The notes: generated from the sequence alone by a model not told the origin. DNA of 64,000 bases from Paenibacillus solanacearum (GCF_910593845.1 NZ_CAJVAS010000014.1:91546-155545), one strand, 5' to 3'; positions 44,151-54,067 are shown, counted from the first letter of the stretch. Made by a program: numbers and translations.

Positions 44151-46421
44151 CTGTTTGCTTGCTTCCCTATATTTTCCCGGCGTAACCGACATGAGCTTGC
44201 GGAAGCTGCGAATGAAGCTGTTCTCGTTCTGATAACCGACCTGAACGGCAATGTCCGCGATCTTCAAATCCGTCGCTAGCAGCAGCTTGCAGGCGTGATC
44301 GATTCTTGTCTTGGTCAAATACTCGTAAATCGTAAATCCGGTTTCCTGCTTGAACAGGCTGCTGACGGAAGAAGTGCTGAGATGGACGAATTCAGCGATA
44401 TCCTGCAAGCCGATCGGCTCGTGCAAATGCGCCTCCATGAAGCCGATGATGCGCTGAGCGAGCTGATACTCCTTGGTGCTCTTGTGAACTTCCGTCCCGC
44501 TCACAATCGCCTCGGCGACGCGGATAAGCAGCTCGCGCACGTCGTCCAGATCCATCATATTGAGCCAGTGCTCCGTGTAATTGTCCAGCTCCGCCGGTTT
44601 CTTCATACCGCGGGCCATCAATATGCGCGTATATTCCTCGATAATCCCGTCGGCAAACGTATAGACCGACTCGGGCGCCGCCGGATGCTCACGGACCCAT
44701 GCCGCCCACCGCTCCGCCGCCTGTCTGCACGAGGAGATGTCGGGGCCGTCCAGGCTTCCGACCAGCTCGCTCTTCCATGCCTCTGCATCCGCGCCGCGCA
44801 GACGGTCTCTCTCCTTCACTTCACCGTAGCGAATCGTTCGGTCATAGCCTTCGTACAGCCGGTTGGCCAGCGCAATCTTTGCTTCCTCGAACGAGGACGG
44901 CAGCCCCGATATCGAATCGGCTGCCTGCCCGATGCCGACGGACAGGCTCATCCGCAAATATTTGCGGACCGTCCGGGTCACAGCGTTCAAATCGCCCTGA
45001 ACCGCCGCCTCCGGCTCCGCCCGGCCGGCTTCCTTCGACTGAATCGCCAGCATGAGGTTCTCCTTGTCCAGCGGTACGCAATGGACGCGCCACTGCGGCT
45101 CCATCAGCTCCGACATAATATTCATGAGCGCGTATTGCAGCAGCAGTTGGTCTTCCTCGTTGTACGTTTCCGACCATTCCGAATACCGGTTGACGGATAC
45201 CGCCGCGGCGAGAATCGGTTCATGCGTCCACTGGGCAAAATACGTCTCCCATTTCTCCTGCAGCTCCTTGGAGCCGATCCGCCCTTCGAGCATGTCCTGC
45301 ATATACTTGGAGCGCAGCTCCGGCAAGCTTCGCTCGGCGACGGAGGAACGGGTATCGAATTCTTTCAGCAGCTTCTGCACGACCGTCTCCAAGTCATGCA
45401 GATCGGATCCCTGCGATGCGGGGTCTTTGGCCGCGAGCAGCTGCCGGATCCGCTTGATCGGCTTGAAAGCGGCAAAGTTATAGATGAAGATGGCAGCGGT
45501 ACCGACGATGATCGAAGCGAGCGACAGCATGAAGATGATATCGCGAATCATCTTCACGTCCTTCAGCAGCTGATCGAGCGGAATGAACGATACCCAGCGC
45601 CACCCCGTCATATCGGAAAAAGCCTGGTTCCCGAGGTATGGCTGTCCCTCCAGGCGCACCTCGCCGAAAGGGCGCACGCCCAGCACATCGACCGCTTTGT
45701 ACAGCTCCTCCAGCGGCACTTCCGTTTTCAGCTTCGGATAAATGACATCCCCTTCAAGACTGAATATATATTGCGGCGTTTTCAGCTGCGTATAGATTTT
45801 AGAAAAAAAACGGTCGTAATCGACGTTCATGATGACAATGCCCAGAAAGTCGCCGTTCTCGATGATCGGCCGGAACAACGAAATCAGTTCCGTCGGTACG
45901 CCGCCGTTGCCCGCTTCGAGCGTCCTTCGTTTGATCAGCAGCGGCTTCGTTCGCATCGGTTCCACCCACTGCTGCCATGTTCGATCGGGAAAGCTGCCCC
46001 AATCGAGGCTGCTCGCGAAGGAGCCGGTCACCAGCTGCCGGTTACGCACATCAACCACATAAACGGAATGAAAATCGTCGTCGAATGCAATCGAATTCAA
46101 AGCGGATGAGAGCGGCGCGGCGGCGTCCTGCTTCGCTTGGGGACTCGCGTGGAGGTAGCGGAGCGTGCCTGCCTGGAACGACAGCTTTACCGCATGCTCG
46201 TCCGCCTCGCGGAACGCCCGGTTCGTAACGTCCAGATTGATTTGCAGCAGCTCGCTGTGCGGCTGGTTCAGTTCATTATCGAGTACATCCTTATAGTTAT
46301 CGTATAAAAAAAAGCCGACGGACGTAATAAATGCCGAGACGAATAAGGTCACGTAAAGAATCAGTTTCGTCTGCTTGTCCGAAAATAATAATTTGGCTTT
46401 CACCCAAAACAGCTTGTTCAT
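44133..46421 (-). CDS. Membrane-bound AraC family regulator with extracellular sensor
   Basis: 762 residues from the ATG at 46421 (weak AGGTG site). Two membrane helices (about 18-40 and about 275-300) enclose an extracellular Cache-like sensor domain. Cytoplasmic parts are a HAMP-like stretch, a GGDEF-like middle region without the catalytic motif, and a C-terminal AraC helix-turn-helix (about 660-755: IGLQDIAEFVHLSTSSVSSLF and IADIAVQVGYQNENSF). Proteins of this design are common in Paenibacillus beside sugar or carboxylate uptake genes and respond to an outside ligand. The tct operon begins 260 bases downstream on the same strand and is the likely target. Confidence 0.88.
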   Translation of the reverse strand: MNKLFWVKAKLLFSDKQTKLILYVTLFVSAFITSVGFFLYDNYKDVLDNELNQPHSELLQINLDVTNRAFREADEHAVKLSFQAGTLRYLHASPQAKQDAAAPLSSALNSIAFDDDFHSVYVVDVRNRQLVTGSFASSLDWGSFPDRTWQQWVEPMRTKPLLIKRRTLEAGNGGVPTELISLFRPIIENGDFLGIVIMNVDYDRFFSKIYTQLKTPQYIFSLEGDVIYPKLKTEVPLEELYKAVDVLGVRPFGEVRLEGQPYLGNQAFSDMTGWRWVSFIPLDQLLKDVKMIRDIIFMLSLASIIVGTAAIFIYNFAAFKPIKRIRQLLAAKDPASQGSDLHDLETVVQKLLKEFDTRSSVAERSLPELRSKYMQDMLEGRIGSKELQEKWETYFAQWTHEPILAAAVSVNRYSEWSETYNEEDQLLLQYALMNIMSELMEPQWRVHCVPLDKENLMLAIQSKEAGRAEPEAAVQGDLNAVTRTVRKYLRMSLSVGIGQAADSISGLPSSFEEAKIALANRLYEGYDRTIRYGEVKERDRLRGADAEAWKSELVGSLDGPDISSCRQAAERWAAWVREHPAAPESVYTFADGIIEEYTRILMARGMKKPAELDNYTEHWLNMMDLDDVRELLIRVAEAIVSGTEVHKSTKEYQLAQRIIGFMEAHLHEPIGLQDIAEFVHLSTSSVSSLFKQETGFTIYEYLTKTRIDHACKLLLATDLKIADIAVQVGYQNENSFIRSFRKLMSVTPGKYREASKQGEFPG

Positions 46422-46637
46422 TGTGTCACCTGATCTATGCTGACGTAACGTTCCGCAATATAGAATACCATAAAAAAAGCCGCGAATGTAAGTCGCGTCC
46501 TCCCCTTCATGACGCAACCATCGCAGGTCCGGCCCCCGTCTCCGGTCCAGTCCGAATCCGTACCCGGGACGGTGTTGCGCCGGCGCTCCGGAAGCTACAC
46601 TGGTTAACGTAGAGTTTACTAGCCAGGAGGCGTTTGT

Positions 46638-48737
46638 ATGTATTCGATATGGATGATGACCGAGCTCGGAGGTCTGTTTTTATTATTTTTGTGCTCCTGT
46701 ATCGCAGGCGTAACCGTTTCGCGCCTCGTATACAGCCCGCAAAACGGAAGGCTGCATCGCAAAGCAGGCAAGCACATGCTGTGGGCCGTTTGGCTCACGC
46801 TTGTCGCCGGAGCGGTCGCGGCAGTCATTGGCCGCATGGCGTATACGCTGGACACGGTATTCTGGTACGATCGCGTGTACGTGCATGCGCCGTTGTTCGT
46901 CATCCCCGCGCTGCTGATTCTGCTGCTCGCACTGCCGAAGCTGGTGCGGCTGCGCAAGGCGGCGAAGCAGGCGCCGCAGCCGGAAGCCGCGCCGGAACCA
47001 CTCGTGCGGGGATTCGCCGCCGATCCGGGCCTGATCGTGCCGTTTCAGGCAACCGCCTTGGGCGCGCTCGCTGCGGTTTACTACGTATTCGTGCCGCCTA
47101 TCACGTTCCAGTGGAGCCATCTCATACCGGCCGGGCTGTTGGCGACAGCGGTTGTCGCGCTCTGGACCCGGCATTCGCTGCGCCAGCGGCACGTAAGCCG
47201 CACCGACAAGGAGGTGCGCCTGCGCCCGTGGCTGCCGGTGCTCGGCAGCGCAGCCGTGCTCGGCCTGCTTGCGGCCGGGGGCTTCGTCTGGTTCGACTGG
47301 GCCAAGCAAGGCAGCTTACTGCCGCCGCGGATGGATATGATGGCCGGGACCGCCGATTACGGCGGCGGAACCGCGCTGGCGCATGACCATAGCGGGCACA
47401 TGACCGCCGGCAGCGGCAGTACGTCCGCCAAGAACGTCTCCGTCACGCAGTTGACCGGGCCGCGCACCGGCATCCCGGACAAAACATTCACGCTGACGGC
47501 GGAGAAAAAGACAGTTCAGCTCAGCTCTGGCAAGTCGGTCGACGCCTGGACGTTCAACGGTCAAATTCCAGGCCCCGAGCTGCGTATGAAGGAAGGCGAT
47601 CTCGTCGAAGTGACGCTGATCAATAAAGATGTAGAGCAAGGCGCGACCATCCACTGGCACGGCCTCGACGTGCCGAACGCCGAAGATGGCGTAGCCGGGG
47701 CGACCCAAGACGCCGTAATGCCGGGCGAATCGCACACGTACCGCTTCATCGCGGAGCAGACCGGCACGTTCTGGTACCATTCGCATCAGCAGTCGAAGGA
47801 AGCGGTGCAGAAGGGCTTGTTCGGACCGCTGGTCGTCGAGCCGCTCACCGGTGCCGATCCGAAGGTGAAGGATGTGACCGTTATTACCCACCGCTGGGGC
47901 AACACGCTGGCGGTTGGCGCTTCCGATAAAATCGAGCGCATGAGCGTTGCGCCGGGAACGCCCGTGCGGCTGCGCCTCATCAATACGGACGATTGGTCGC
48001 GGCAGCAGTATGCGCTGATCGGCGCGTCGTTTCAGGTCGCCGCGATCGACGGAACCGAGCTGCATCAGCCCGGCACGCTGCAGAACACGCGGCTTGAGCT
48101 GACGACCGGCGGACGCTATGATATTACGTTTATTATGCCGAATACGCCTGTATTTCTCAGCGTCGGCGCCAAGAACAATGTCGGCCTGTTCCTGAGCTCC
48201 GACGGCGCAGGCAGTATCCCTCAAGCCGCGACAGACGCGTGGGCATCCTTCGACCCGGTGGCTTACGGCGGACAAACGGCGACCCCGTTCGATGCGGACG
48301 GACCGTTCGACCGGCAGTTCACGATGATTTTAGACAATAAGCTCGGATTTTATAACGGATCCTTCGAAAGCTTGTACACGATCAACGGCGAAGTGTTCCC
48401 GAACACGCCGATGTTTATGGTCCGCGAAGGCGAGCTGGTGAAGACGACGATCATCAACCGGGGCGCGGTCGATCATCCGATGCATCTGCACGGACACCAT
48501 ATGCTCGTCCTGTCCCGCAACGGCAAACCGGTCCAAGGCACATGGTGGTCGGATACGCTCGACGTGCTGCCGGGGGATACGTACGAGGTGGCGTTCCGCG
48601 CGGACAATCCCGGCGTGTGGATGGATCATTGCCATAATCTGACGCATGCGGCCGTCGGCATGACGATGCATTTGATGTACGAAGGCGTCAGCACGCCGTT
48701 CGCGGTCGGAAGCGATACCCGGAATCACCCCGAATAA
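46638..48737 (+). CDS. Multicopper oxidase fused to an N-terminal membrane domain
   Basis: 699 residues, GGAGG seven bases before the ATG. The first 230 residues contain about five hydrophobic segments with a Lys/Arg-rich cytoplasmic loop. A His/Met/Gly-rich linker (about 235-260, AHDHSGHM) follows, then two cupredoxin-type domains with copper motifs: HWHG (near residue 339), YHSHQQ, HPMHLHGHH and the C-terminal HCHNLTHAAVGM with the type 1 copper Cys. It should oxidise a substrate outside the membrane with reduction of O2 to water; copper detoxification or metal oxidation are options. The His/Met-rich linker suggests copper binding. Confidence 0.92.
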   Translation: MYSIWMMTELGGLFLLFLCSCIAGVTVSRLVYSPQNGRLHRKAGKHMLWAVWLTLVAGAVAAVIGRMAYTLDTVFWYDRVYVHAPLFVIPALLILLLALPKLVRLRKAAKQAPQPEAAPEPLVRGFAADPGLIVPFQATALGALAAVYYVFVPPITFQWSHLIPAGLLATAVVALWTRHSLRQRHVSRTDKEVRLRPWLPVLGSAAVLGLLAAGGFVWFDWAKQGSLLPPRMDMMAGTADYGGGTALAHDHSGHMTAGSGSTSAKNVSVTQLTGPRTGIPDKTFTLTAEKKTVQLSSGKSVDAWTFNGQIPGPELRMKEGDLVEVTLINKDVEQGATIHWHGLDVPNAEDGVAGATQDAVMPGESHTYRFIAEQTGTFWYHSHQQSKEAVQKGLFGPLVVEPLTGADPKVKDVTVITHRWGNTLAVGASDKIERMSVAPGTPVRLRLINTDDWSRQQYALIGASFQVAAIDGTELHQPGTLQNTRLELTTGGRYDITFIMPNTPVFLSVGAKNNVGLFLSSDGAGSIPQAATDAWASFDPVAYGGQTATPFDADGPFDRQFTMILDNKLGFYNGSFESLYTINGEVFPNTPMFMVREGELVKTTIINRGAVDHPMHLHGHHMLVLSRNGKPVQGTWWSDTLDVLPGDTYEVAFRADNPGVWMDHCHNLTHAAVGMTMHLMYEGVSTPFAVGSDTRNHPE

Positions 48738-48903
48738 CGGTTTGCGCGAAAAAGGCGCGGGCATCGGCCAAGCAGGACATCCCGGTGCGGCGAGGCTTGC
48801 AAACTTATAGCAACGAACTATAAAGATAATATGATTTATATATTTCACTGATAAGCGTCATGCCGCTACAATGGAAGTAACATTCCGAAGGGAGGCAGAT
48901 TCG

Positions 48904-49581
48904 ATGTATGAATCCGTGAAAACATTGTTTGACGCCGTCGCCGGCGAGTACGACCGGCAGCGGAGACAGCTGATCCCCTGCTTCGACGATTTTTACGGCA
49001 TGGCGTTGTCGCTGGTCGAGACCGGACAGCCGGCTCCCCGCATCCTCGATTTGGGCGCGGGCACGGGGCTGTTCTCCGGCATGGTGCTGCATAAGTACCC
49101 GAACGCCCGGCTGACGCTGATGGATATGAGCGATTCGATGCTGGAGGGGGCGCGCCAAAGATTCGCCGGCCGCGACAACATCCGTTATATCGTCGGGGAT
49201 TATTCCGATTATCCGTTCGACGAGACGTATGATATCGTCATTTCGTCGCTGTCGATCCACCATTTGACGCATCCGGCCAAGCGGCAGCTGTTCGCCGCGA
49301 TATACCCGCTTCTGAACGCAGGCGGCCTATTCGTCAACGCCGATCAAGTGGAAGGCCATCATCCGCAGACGGACCGGTATTATAGACAGCGCTGGCTTTC
49401 GTCTATTCACGAAAGCGGTCTTGCGCAGGAAGCGATCGACGCCTCGATCGAACGAAGAAAGCTCGACATCAACGCCAAAGCGTCGGATCAAATCGCATGG
49501 ATGGAGCAAGCCGGCTTCGACGAAGTCGACTGCATGTACAAATATTTGGATTTCGCCGTCTTTTACGGCAAAAAAGGGTAG
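48904..49581 (+). CDS. Class I SAM-dependent methyltransferase
   Basis: 225 residues from the ATG at 48904 with GGAGG eight bases upstream. Rossmann motif I ILDLGAGTGLFSG, acidic motif II LTLMDMSDSML and the D-x-x-x-S-S-L-S-I-H-H motif IV are present. The substrate cannot be predicted; the overall shape resembles small-molecule methyltransferases of the ubiE-like group. Single-gene unit. Confidence 0.9.
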   Translation: MYESVKTLFDAVAGEYDRQRRQLIPCFDDFYGMALSLVETGQPAPRILDLGAGTGLFSGMVLHKYPNARLTLMDMSDSMLEGARQRFAGRDNIRYIVGDYSDYPFDETYDIVISSLSIHHLTHPAKRQLFAAIYPLLNAGGLFVNADQVEGHHPQTDRYYRQRWLSSIHESGLAQEAIDASIERRKLDINAKASDQIAWMEQAGFDEVDCMYKYLDFAVFYGKKG

Positions 49582-49607
49582 CTGCCGCGCAGCAGCATAT
49601 GAAAAAT

Positions 49608-49673
49608 GGCACGTGACCTTCGTTCAAGGACGCCAACGTTTGGCGTACGCGAACAGGGCTCTCGTGCCTTTTT
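49608..49673 (+). terminator. Probable branched terminator after the methyltransferase
   Basis: GGCACG and CGTGCC arms enclose a 50-base loop that itself holds an ACGCCAA/TTTGGCGT hairpin; five Ts follow. Confidence 0.5.
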
Positions 49674-49973
49674 GGCGTTCCGTTCGTCCATCTTTCCAGC
49701 ATGCAGAAAATTTCCAACACGTGCGAATCCCATGCCAAGCAGCGCGTTGCGGCGTTGTGCGGGTCGGTAGAACCCCGCGCTGCGCTTCCTCACGGTGCAG
49801 CTGCAGATACGGACGAATCGGCAAAACGTCCGTAGATTTTCAAACGTTTATTCGATACGTCTAAAATAGTTCTTGATATTTACTAGATGTTGTTTTATTA
49901 TGTCTAAGGATTGATAAACGTTTATAACAAACATCTGTTTTTCAATTCGAATCCAATGAAAGGAATCATTCCT
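49674..49973. other. Intergenic stretch before an MFS gene
   Basis: No gene is supported. The first 150 bases are GC-rich with no coding pattern on either strand; the last 120 bases turn AT-rich and probably hold the promoter of the MFS gene, but I found no convincing -35/-10 pair. Confidence 0.5.
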
Positions 49974-51182
49974 ATGTTGAAAAACCGGTATGTCCGCACC
50001 ACTTTGTTATCGCGCGTCTTATTGCAGCTCGGAATCTGGGTCAGAAACTTTGCCATTTTGTTGTATGTGACCGACTTGACTCATAACGATCCGAAATCCG
50101 TATCGCTCATTTCCATTGCGGAATATGCGCCGATCTTTATATTCGCCATGATCGGAGGAACGTTCGCCGACCGGTGGAAGCCGAAACGAACGATGGTCGG
50201 CTGCGACCTGCTGTCCGCGGCTTCCGTATTTGCCGTCCTCGGCGCGCTGGCGCTCGGCTCCTGGTATTTCCTGCTTGCCGGCACGTTTGTTTCCGCCGTC
50301 ATGTCGCAATTCTCACAGCCTTCCGCCTTGAAGTTGTACAAGGGGCATGTACCTCCCGAGCTGCTGCAGCGGGTCATGGCGCTGTCCCAGTCGCTCATGG
50401 GCATCTTCATGGTCATCGGCCCGGTTATCGGCGCCTTCGTGTACCAGCAATACGGGATTCAAGTTTCGCTGATCGTGACGGGGATCGCCTTTTTCGGCTC
50501 GGCGCTCGTTCTCATGTCGCTTCCCCGCGACACAGAGAACCCGAATGTGAACGAAGCGCCGGACTTTGCGAAGGAATTGATCGCAGGGCTGCGCTACGTA
50601 TGGAACAGCGGCGCGCTTCGGACGCTCGGCATCGTCTTTTCCGTGAGCGGTCTCGCGGCCGGGCTCGTCCAGCCGCTGGCGGTGTTCATCGTGATGGAGA
50701 GGCTCGGCCTCGATAAGGCATTTTTGCAATGGCTGCTTATGGCCAGCGGCGCAGCCATGCTGGTCGGCGGAGGCGTCATTATGGCCGCTGCACGGAAGGT
50801 GCGGCCGCAGACGCTGCTGGCGCTCGGGCTGCTGGTCAGCTCGCTGACCACCCTCGGAATCGGATGGTCGACAAGCATAGCGTTTACGTTTGTGCTGCAA
50901 ATCATAAACGGGCTATTTTACCCTTGCGTCCACATCGGCATTCAAACGCTGCTCATGAAGCACACGGAAGGCGCGTTTATCGGCCGGGTCGGCGGCGCAA
51001 TTACGCCGGTCTTTATGGGCATGATGGTGATCGGCATGTCGCTGGCCGGCTACCTGAAGGACGCCTTCTCGCTGCTGCCCGTATACGCGGTCAGCGCCGC
51101 TCTGCTGCTGCTGGGCACACTGTTCCTGCTGCCGCTGCTGCAAGCCGGCCGCCGCGCCGCGAGCAAGACGGCTTCGAGCTAG
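49974..51182 (+). CDS. MFS transporter (EntS-like exporter)
   Basis: 402 residues from the ATG at 49974 with AAGGA nine bases upstream. Twelve membrane helices are apparent. The motif GGTFADRWKPKRTM between helices 2 and 3 and the QPSALKLYKGHVPPELLQRVMALSQS block are typical of the EntS/siderophore-exporter-like branch. It probably exports a small molecule or drug. No partner genes are near. Confidence 0.85.
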   Translation: MLKNRYVRTTLLSRVLLQLGIWVRNFAILLYVTDLTHNDPKSVSLISIAEYAPIFIFAMIGGTFADRWKPKRTMVGCDLLSAASVFAVLGALALGSWYFLLAGTFVSAVMSQFSQPSALKLYKGHVPPELLQRVMALSQSLMGIFMVIGPVIGAFVYQQYGIQVSLIVTGIAFFGSALVLMSLPRDTENPNVNEAPDFAKELIAGLRYVWNSGALRTLGIVFSVSGLAAGLVQPLAVFIVMERLGLDKAFLQWLLMASGAAMLVGGGVIMAAARKVRPQTLLALGLLVSSLTTLGIGWSTSIAFTFVLQIINGLFYPCVHIGIQTLLMKHTEGAFIGRVGGAITPVFMGMMVIGMSLAGYLKDAFSLLPVYAVSAALLLLGTLFLLPLLQAGRRAASKTASS

Positions 51183-51240
51183 CTGAACCGCGCCCGCTCG
51201 CTCGCCCATTCCCGCCCCACGCGCGGAGAAATGCAAAATA

Positions 51241-51285
51241 GCCCGTTTCGGCTTGTCATGGAACAAGCGGAACGGGCCTTTTTTT
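51241..51285 (+). terminator. Terminator after the EntS-like gene
   Basis: GCCCGTT/AACGGGC and GCTTGT/ACAAGC form a long stem followed by seven Ts. Confidence 0.85.
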
Positions 51286-51324
51286 CGGGGGATATCTATG
51301 ACCGCAGGCAATATCTTATCACAC

Positions 51325-51690
51325 TTATGGCTTATTGAGCACATTGTCTTCCAGCACGGCGAATTTATCGCCATAATGCTTGACGATATGCTTCTCGCCC
51401 CAAGCGCACAGCGCATCCAGCGCCGGCTTCAAGCTCCAGCCGTAATCCGTCAGCTCGTATTCTACCTTGGGCGGAACCTGGTTATAGCTGATCCGGTTCA
51501 CGATTCCGTCCTGCTCCAGCTCCCGCAGCTGCTGCGTCAGCATTTTTTGCGTAATGCCGGGCATACCTCGTTTGAGATCGCTCGTCCGTTTTCTGCCATG
51601 CGTCAAATAGCAAAGGATTACGCATTTCCATTTCCCCCCGATGACCTCCAAGGTCGCTTCCACGGAAATATTGTATTTTTTCTCGGCCAC
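51325..51690 (-). CDS. HxlR family transcriptional regulator
   Basis: 121 residues from a GTG at 51690 with GGGAGGG about eight bases upstream; the ATG at 51708 has no ribosome site. Winged-helix core: EVIGGKWKCVILCYLTHGRKR, QKMLTQQLRELEQDGI and the wing PPKVEYELTDYG. Unlike the other HxlR here it lacks the N-terminal Cys but has Cys in KCVILCYL. It is divergent from an MFS gene, and three CTATAG repeats stand in the gap. Confidence 0.88.
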   Translation of the reverse strand: MAEKKYNISVEATLEVIGGKWKCVILCYLTHGRKRTSDLKRGMPGITQKMLTQQLRELEQDGIVNRISYNQVPPKVEYELTDYGWSLKPALDALCAWGEKHIVKHYGDKFAVLEDNVLNKP

Positions 51691-51709
51691 AGCCTGTCCC
51701 TCCCGCATG

Positions 51710-51760
51710 CTATAGGCACTTTCAAGTACCTATAGCACTTTTTCGTACCTATAGTACTTC
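51710..51760. repeat. Three CTATAG repeats, probable HxlR operator
   Basis: CTATAG begins at 51710, 51730 and 51749 (periods 20 and 19, about two helical turns). The last two lie in the longer repeat GTACCTATAG followed by CACTT or TACTT. Located between HxlR and the divergent MFS gene. Confidence 0.7.
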
Positions 51761-51844
51761 AAAGTACGTACTGTTCATTCCGCGCTCATTGATCCATAAT
51801 AGCATTTGCCGGCCGGCAATACCACAAGCAGGAGTGGAACACGC

Positions 51845-53092
51845 ATGACACTGGAACTGGATCGTAGAAAAAGCACGCTCGCGCTTCTGGCGCTTGCCAT
51901 AAGCGCCTTTGCCATTGGAACAACCGAGTTCATCAGCGTGGGGCTGCTCCCGCTTATCGCTGAAGACTTGCATATATCCGTTACAACAGCAGGGTTAACC
52001 GTTACCTTATACGCGCTTGGCGTGACGATCGGAGCCCCGGTGCTCACCTCGCTCGCCGCCAGGATTTCCCGAAAAACGCTGCTCCTCTGGATCATGATCG
52101 TTTTTATCGCCGGCAACGGCTTGGCCGCCGTGGCAGACGGCATCGGCATATTGCTCGCCGCCCGGGTCATCTCCGCCCTTTCGCATGGCATCTTCATGTC
52201 GATCGGTTCGACGATTGCGGCCGATCTCGTCCCTGAGCACCGCAGAGCAAGCGCGATCTCGATCATGTTCTCCGGCCTGACGATCGCCACCGTTACAGGC
52301 GTGCCGCTCGGCACTTACATCGGGCAGCTGTGGGGCTGGCGGGCCGCCTTTATCGCCATCGTGGCGGTAGGCCTTGTCGCGCTCGCCGCCAATCTCGTTC
52401 TGGTGCCCTCCCATCTGCGCGGCGGAGCCCGCACGCTTCTGCGCGATCAGGTCAAGCTGGTGACGAACGGCCGGCTGCTGCTCGTATTCGCCATCACTGC
52501 GCTTGGCTATGGCGGCACCTTCGTGGTCTTTACTTATTTATCCCCTTTGCTGCACCGCATAAGCGGATTTGAGGAACAGACCGTCGCCGCGATCCTCCTC
52601 GTGTACGGGATTGCCATCGCGATCGGCAACGTCATCGGCGGCAAAGCCGCCAACCGCAAGCCGGTTCAAGCGCTGTTCTATATGTTCATCGCGCAAGCCG
52701 TCGTTCTGGCGCTGTTCATGGCTACCGCACCGTTCAAGGCGGCGGCGCTCGCAACGATTTTCTTTATGGGGCTGCTCGCCTTTATGAACGTACCCGGGCT
52801 GCAAGTGTACGTCGTGATGCTGGCGGAGCGGTTCGCGCCGAAGGCGGTCGACGTCGCTTCCGCCGTCAATATCGCCGCGTTCAATCTCGGCATCGCCCTC
52901 GGAGCCTATCTGGGCGGGAGAGTGGCCGACACCATCGGGCTCATCCATACGACATGGGTCGGCGCGCTGATGGTCGCGGGGGCCGTAGTCCTGACGGGAT
53001 GGAGCCGCGCTTTGGAGAAGAAAGATGCGGCCGGCAAGCAGGAATCGCTAACCGGCGGGAAGCCACGCGCAGCTAACACAAACATCGGTTAA
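51845..53092 (+). CDS. MFS transporter, DHA1 (AraJ/YdhP-like)
   Basis: 415 residues from the ATG at 51845 with AGGAG ten bases upstream. Twelve membrane helices. The N-terminal ISAFAIGTTEFISVGLLP is the hallmark of the AraJ/SotB/YdhP exporters, as is GVTIGAPVLTSLAARISRK. It probably exports sugars or drugs, and is likely controlled by the divergent HxlR. An aldo/keto reductase follows by 50 bases and may share its mRNA. Confidence 0.9.
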   Translation: MTLELDRRKSTLALLALAISAFAIGTTEFISVGLLPLIAEDLHISVTTAGLTVTLYALGVTIGAPVLTSLAARISRKTLLLWIMIVFIAGNGLAAVADGIGILLAARVISALSHGIFMSIGSTIAADLVPEHRRASAISIMFSGLTIATVTGVPLGTYIGQLWGWRAAFIAIVAVGLVALAANLVLVPSHLRGGARTLLRDQVKLVTNGRLLLVFAITALGYGGTFVVFTYLSPLLHRISGFEEQTVAAILLVYGIAIAIGNVIGGKAANRKPVQALFYMFIAQAVVLALFMATAPFKAAALATIFFMGLLAFMNVPGLQVYVVMLAERFAPKAVDVASAVNIAAFNLGIALGAYLGGRVADTIGLIHTTWVGALMVAGAVVLTGWSRALEKKDAAGKQESLTGGKPRAANTNIG

Positions 53093-53142
53093 GCATCGCA
53101 TTACCGCATTTATCATTTTATCTTCTGGAAGGAGTGTTCCAT

Positions 53143-53991
53143 ATGAACACCGCACAACATATCCAAGATACGATCAAGCTGCACAACGGCGTGGACATGC
53201 CCTGGCTTGGGCTGGGCGTCTTTCAGGTCGAGGAAGGCTCGGAGCTGGTGAACGCGGTCGCCTCCGCGGTTCGTCACGGTTACCGCAGCATCGATACGGC
53301 CGCTATTTATGCCAATGAGAAAAGCGTCGGAGAAGGTATCCGACAAGCATTATCGGAGAATGATATAACGAGAGAAAGCCTGTTCGTGACGTCCAAGGTA
53401 TGGAACGCGGATCTGGGATATGAGCCGACGCTGGCCGCTTACGAGGCCAGTCTGGACAAGCTGGGACTCGACTACCTGGACCTGTTCTTGATCCATTGGC
53501 CGGTAGAAGGCAAGTATAAAGAAGCTTGGCGCGCGCTGGAACGGCTGTATCGGGACGGGCGGGTCCGGGCGATCGGCGTGAGCAACTTCCATGTCCGTCA
53601 TCTGGAAGACTTGATGCAGGACGCGGAAATCATGCCGATGGTGAACCAGGTCGAGTTGCATCCGCGGCTTGCCCAGCACGAGCTTCGCCGCTTCTGCAGC
53701 GAACACGGTATCCGGCTGGAAGCATGGTCGCCGCTCATGCAAGGACAGCTGCTGCAAAATCCGACGATCGGGGAAATCGCGTCCCATTACGGGAAATCGG
53801 CAGCGCAGATCATCCTGCGGTGGGATTTGCAGCATGGCGTTATTACGATTCCCAAATCGACCAAAGCGCATCGCATCGCCGAAAATGCGTCGGTCTTCGA
53901 TTTTCAACTAACAAGTGACGATATGGAGCGGATTGACGCCTTGAACCGCAATGAGCGGGTCGGCCCGGACCCGGACAACTTCGATTTCTGA
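53143..53991 (+). CDS. Aldo/keto reductase (YvgN-like)
   Basis: 282 residues from the ATG at 53143 with AAGGAG nine bases upstream. The catalytic tetrad is Asp51, Tyr56, Lys85 and His118. NADPH-binding IPKSTKAHRIAENASVF is near the C-terminus. The closest known group reduces methylglyoxal and other aldehydes with NADPH. It follows the HxlR-linked exporter and could belong to the same electrophile response. Confidence 0.92.
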   Translation: MNTAQHIQDTIKLHNGVDMPWLGLGVFQVEEGSELVNAVASAVRHGYRSIDTAAIYANEKSVGEGIRQALSENDITRESLFVTSKVWNADLGYEPTLAAYEASLDKLGLDYLDLFLIHWPVEGKYKEAWRALERLYRDGRVRAIGVSNFHVRHLEDLMQDAEIMPMVNQVELHPRLAQHELRRFCSEHGIRLEAWSPLMQGQLLQNPTIGEIASHYGKSAAQIILRWDLQHGVITIPKSTKAHRIAENASVFDFQLTSDDMERIDALNRNERVGPDPDNFDF

Positions 53992-54022
53992 TCCCGCTTC
54001 GGATGCGTGCAGCGCACCACGC

Positions 54023-54064
54023 AAAGATGCCGTCTCTTTCTGCCAAGAAAGAAACGGCGTCTTT
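54023..54064. terminator. Terminator between aldo/keto reductase and chemoreceptor
   Basis: AAAGA-GCCGT-TCTTTCT pairs with AGAAAGA-ACGGC-TCTTT with small bulges between two converging genes. Confidence 0.7.
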
Positions 54065-54067
54065 GGT

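Noticed and set aside
44295..46109. 604-residue plus-strand frame
   Set aside because: Antisense to the AraC-type membrane regulator, no ribosome site, shadow composition.
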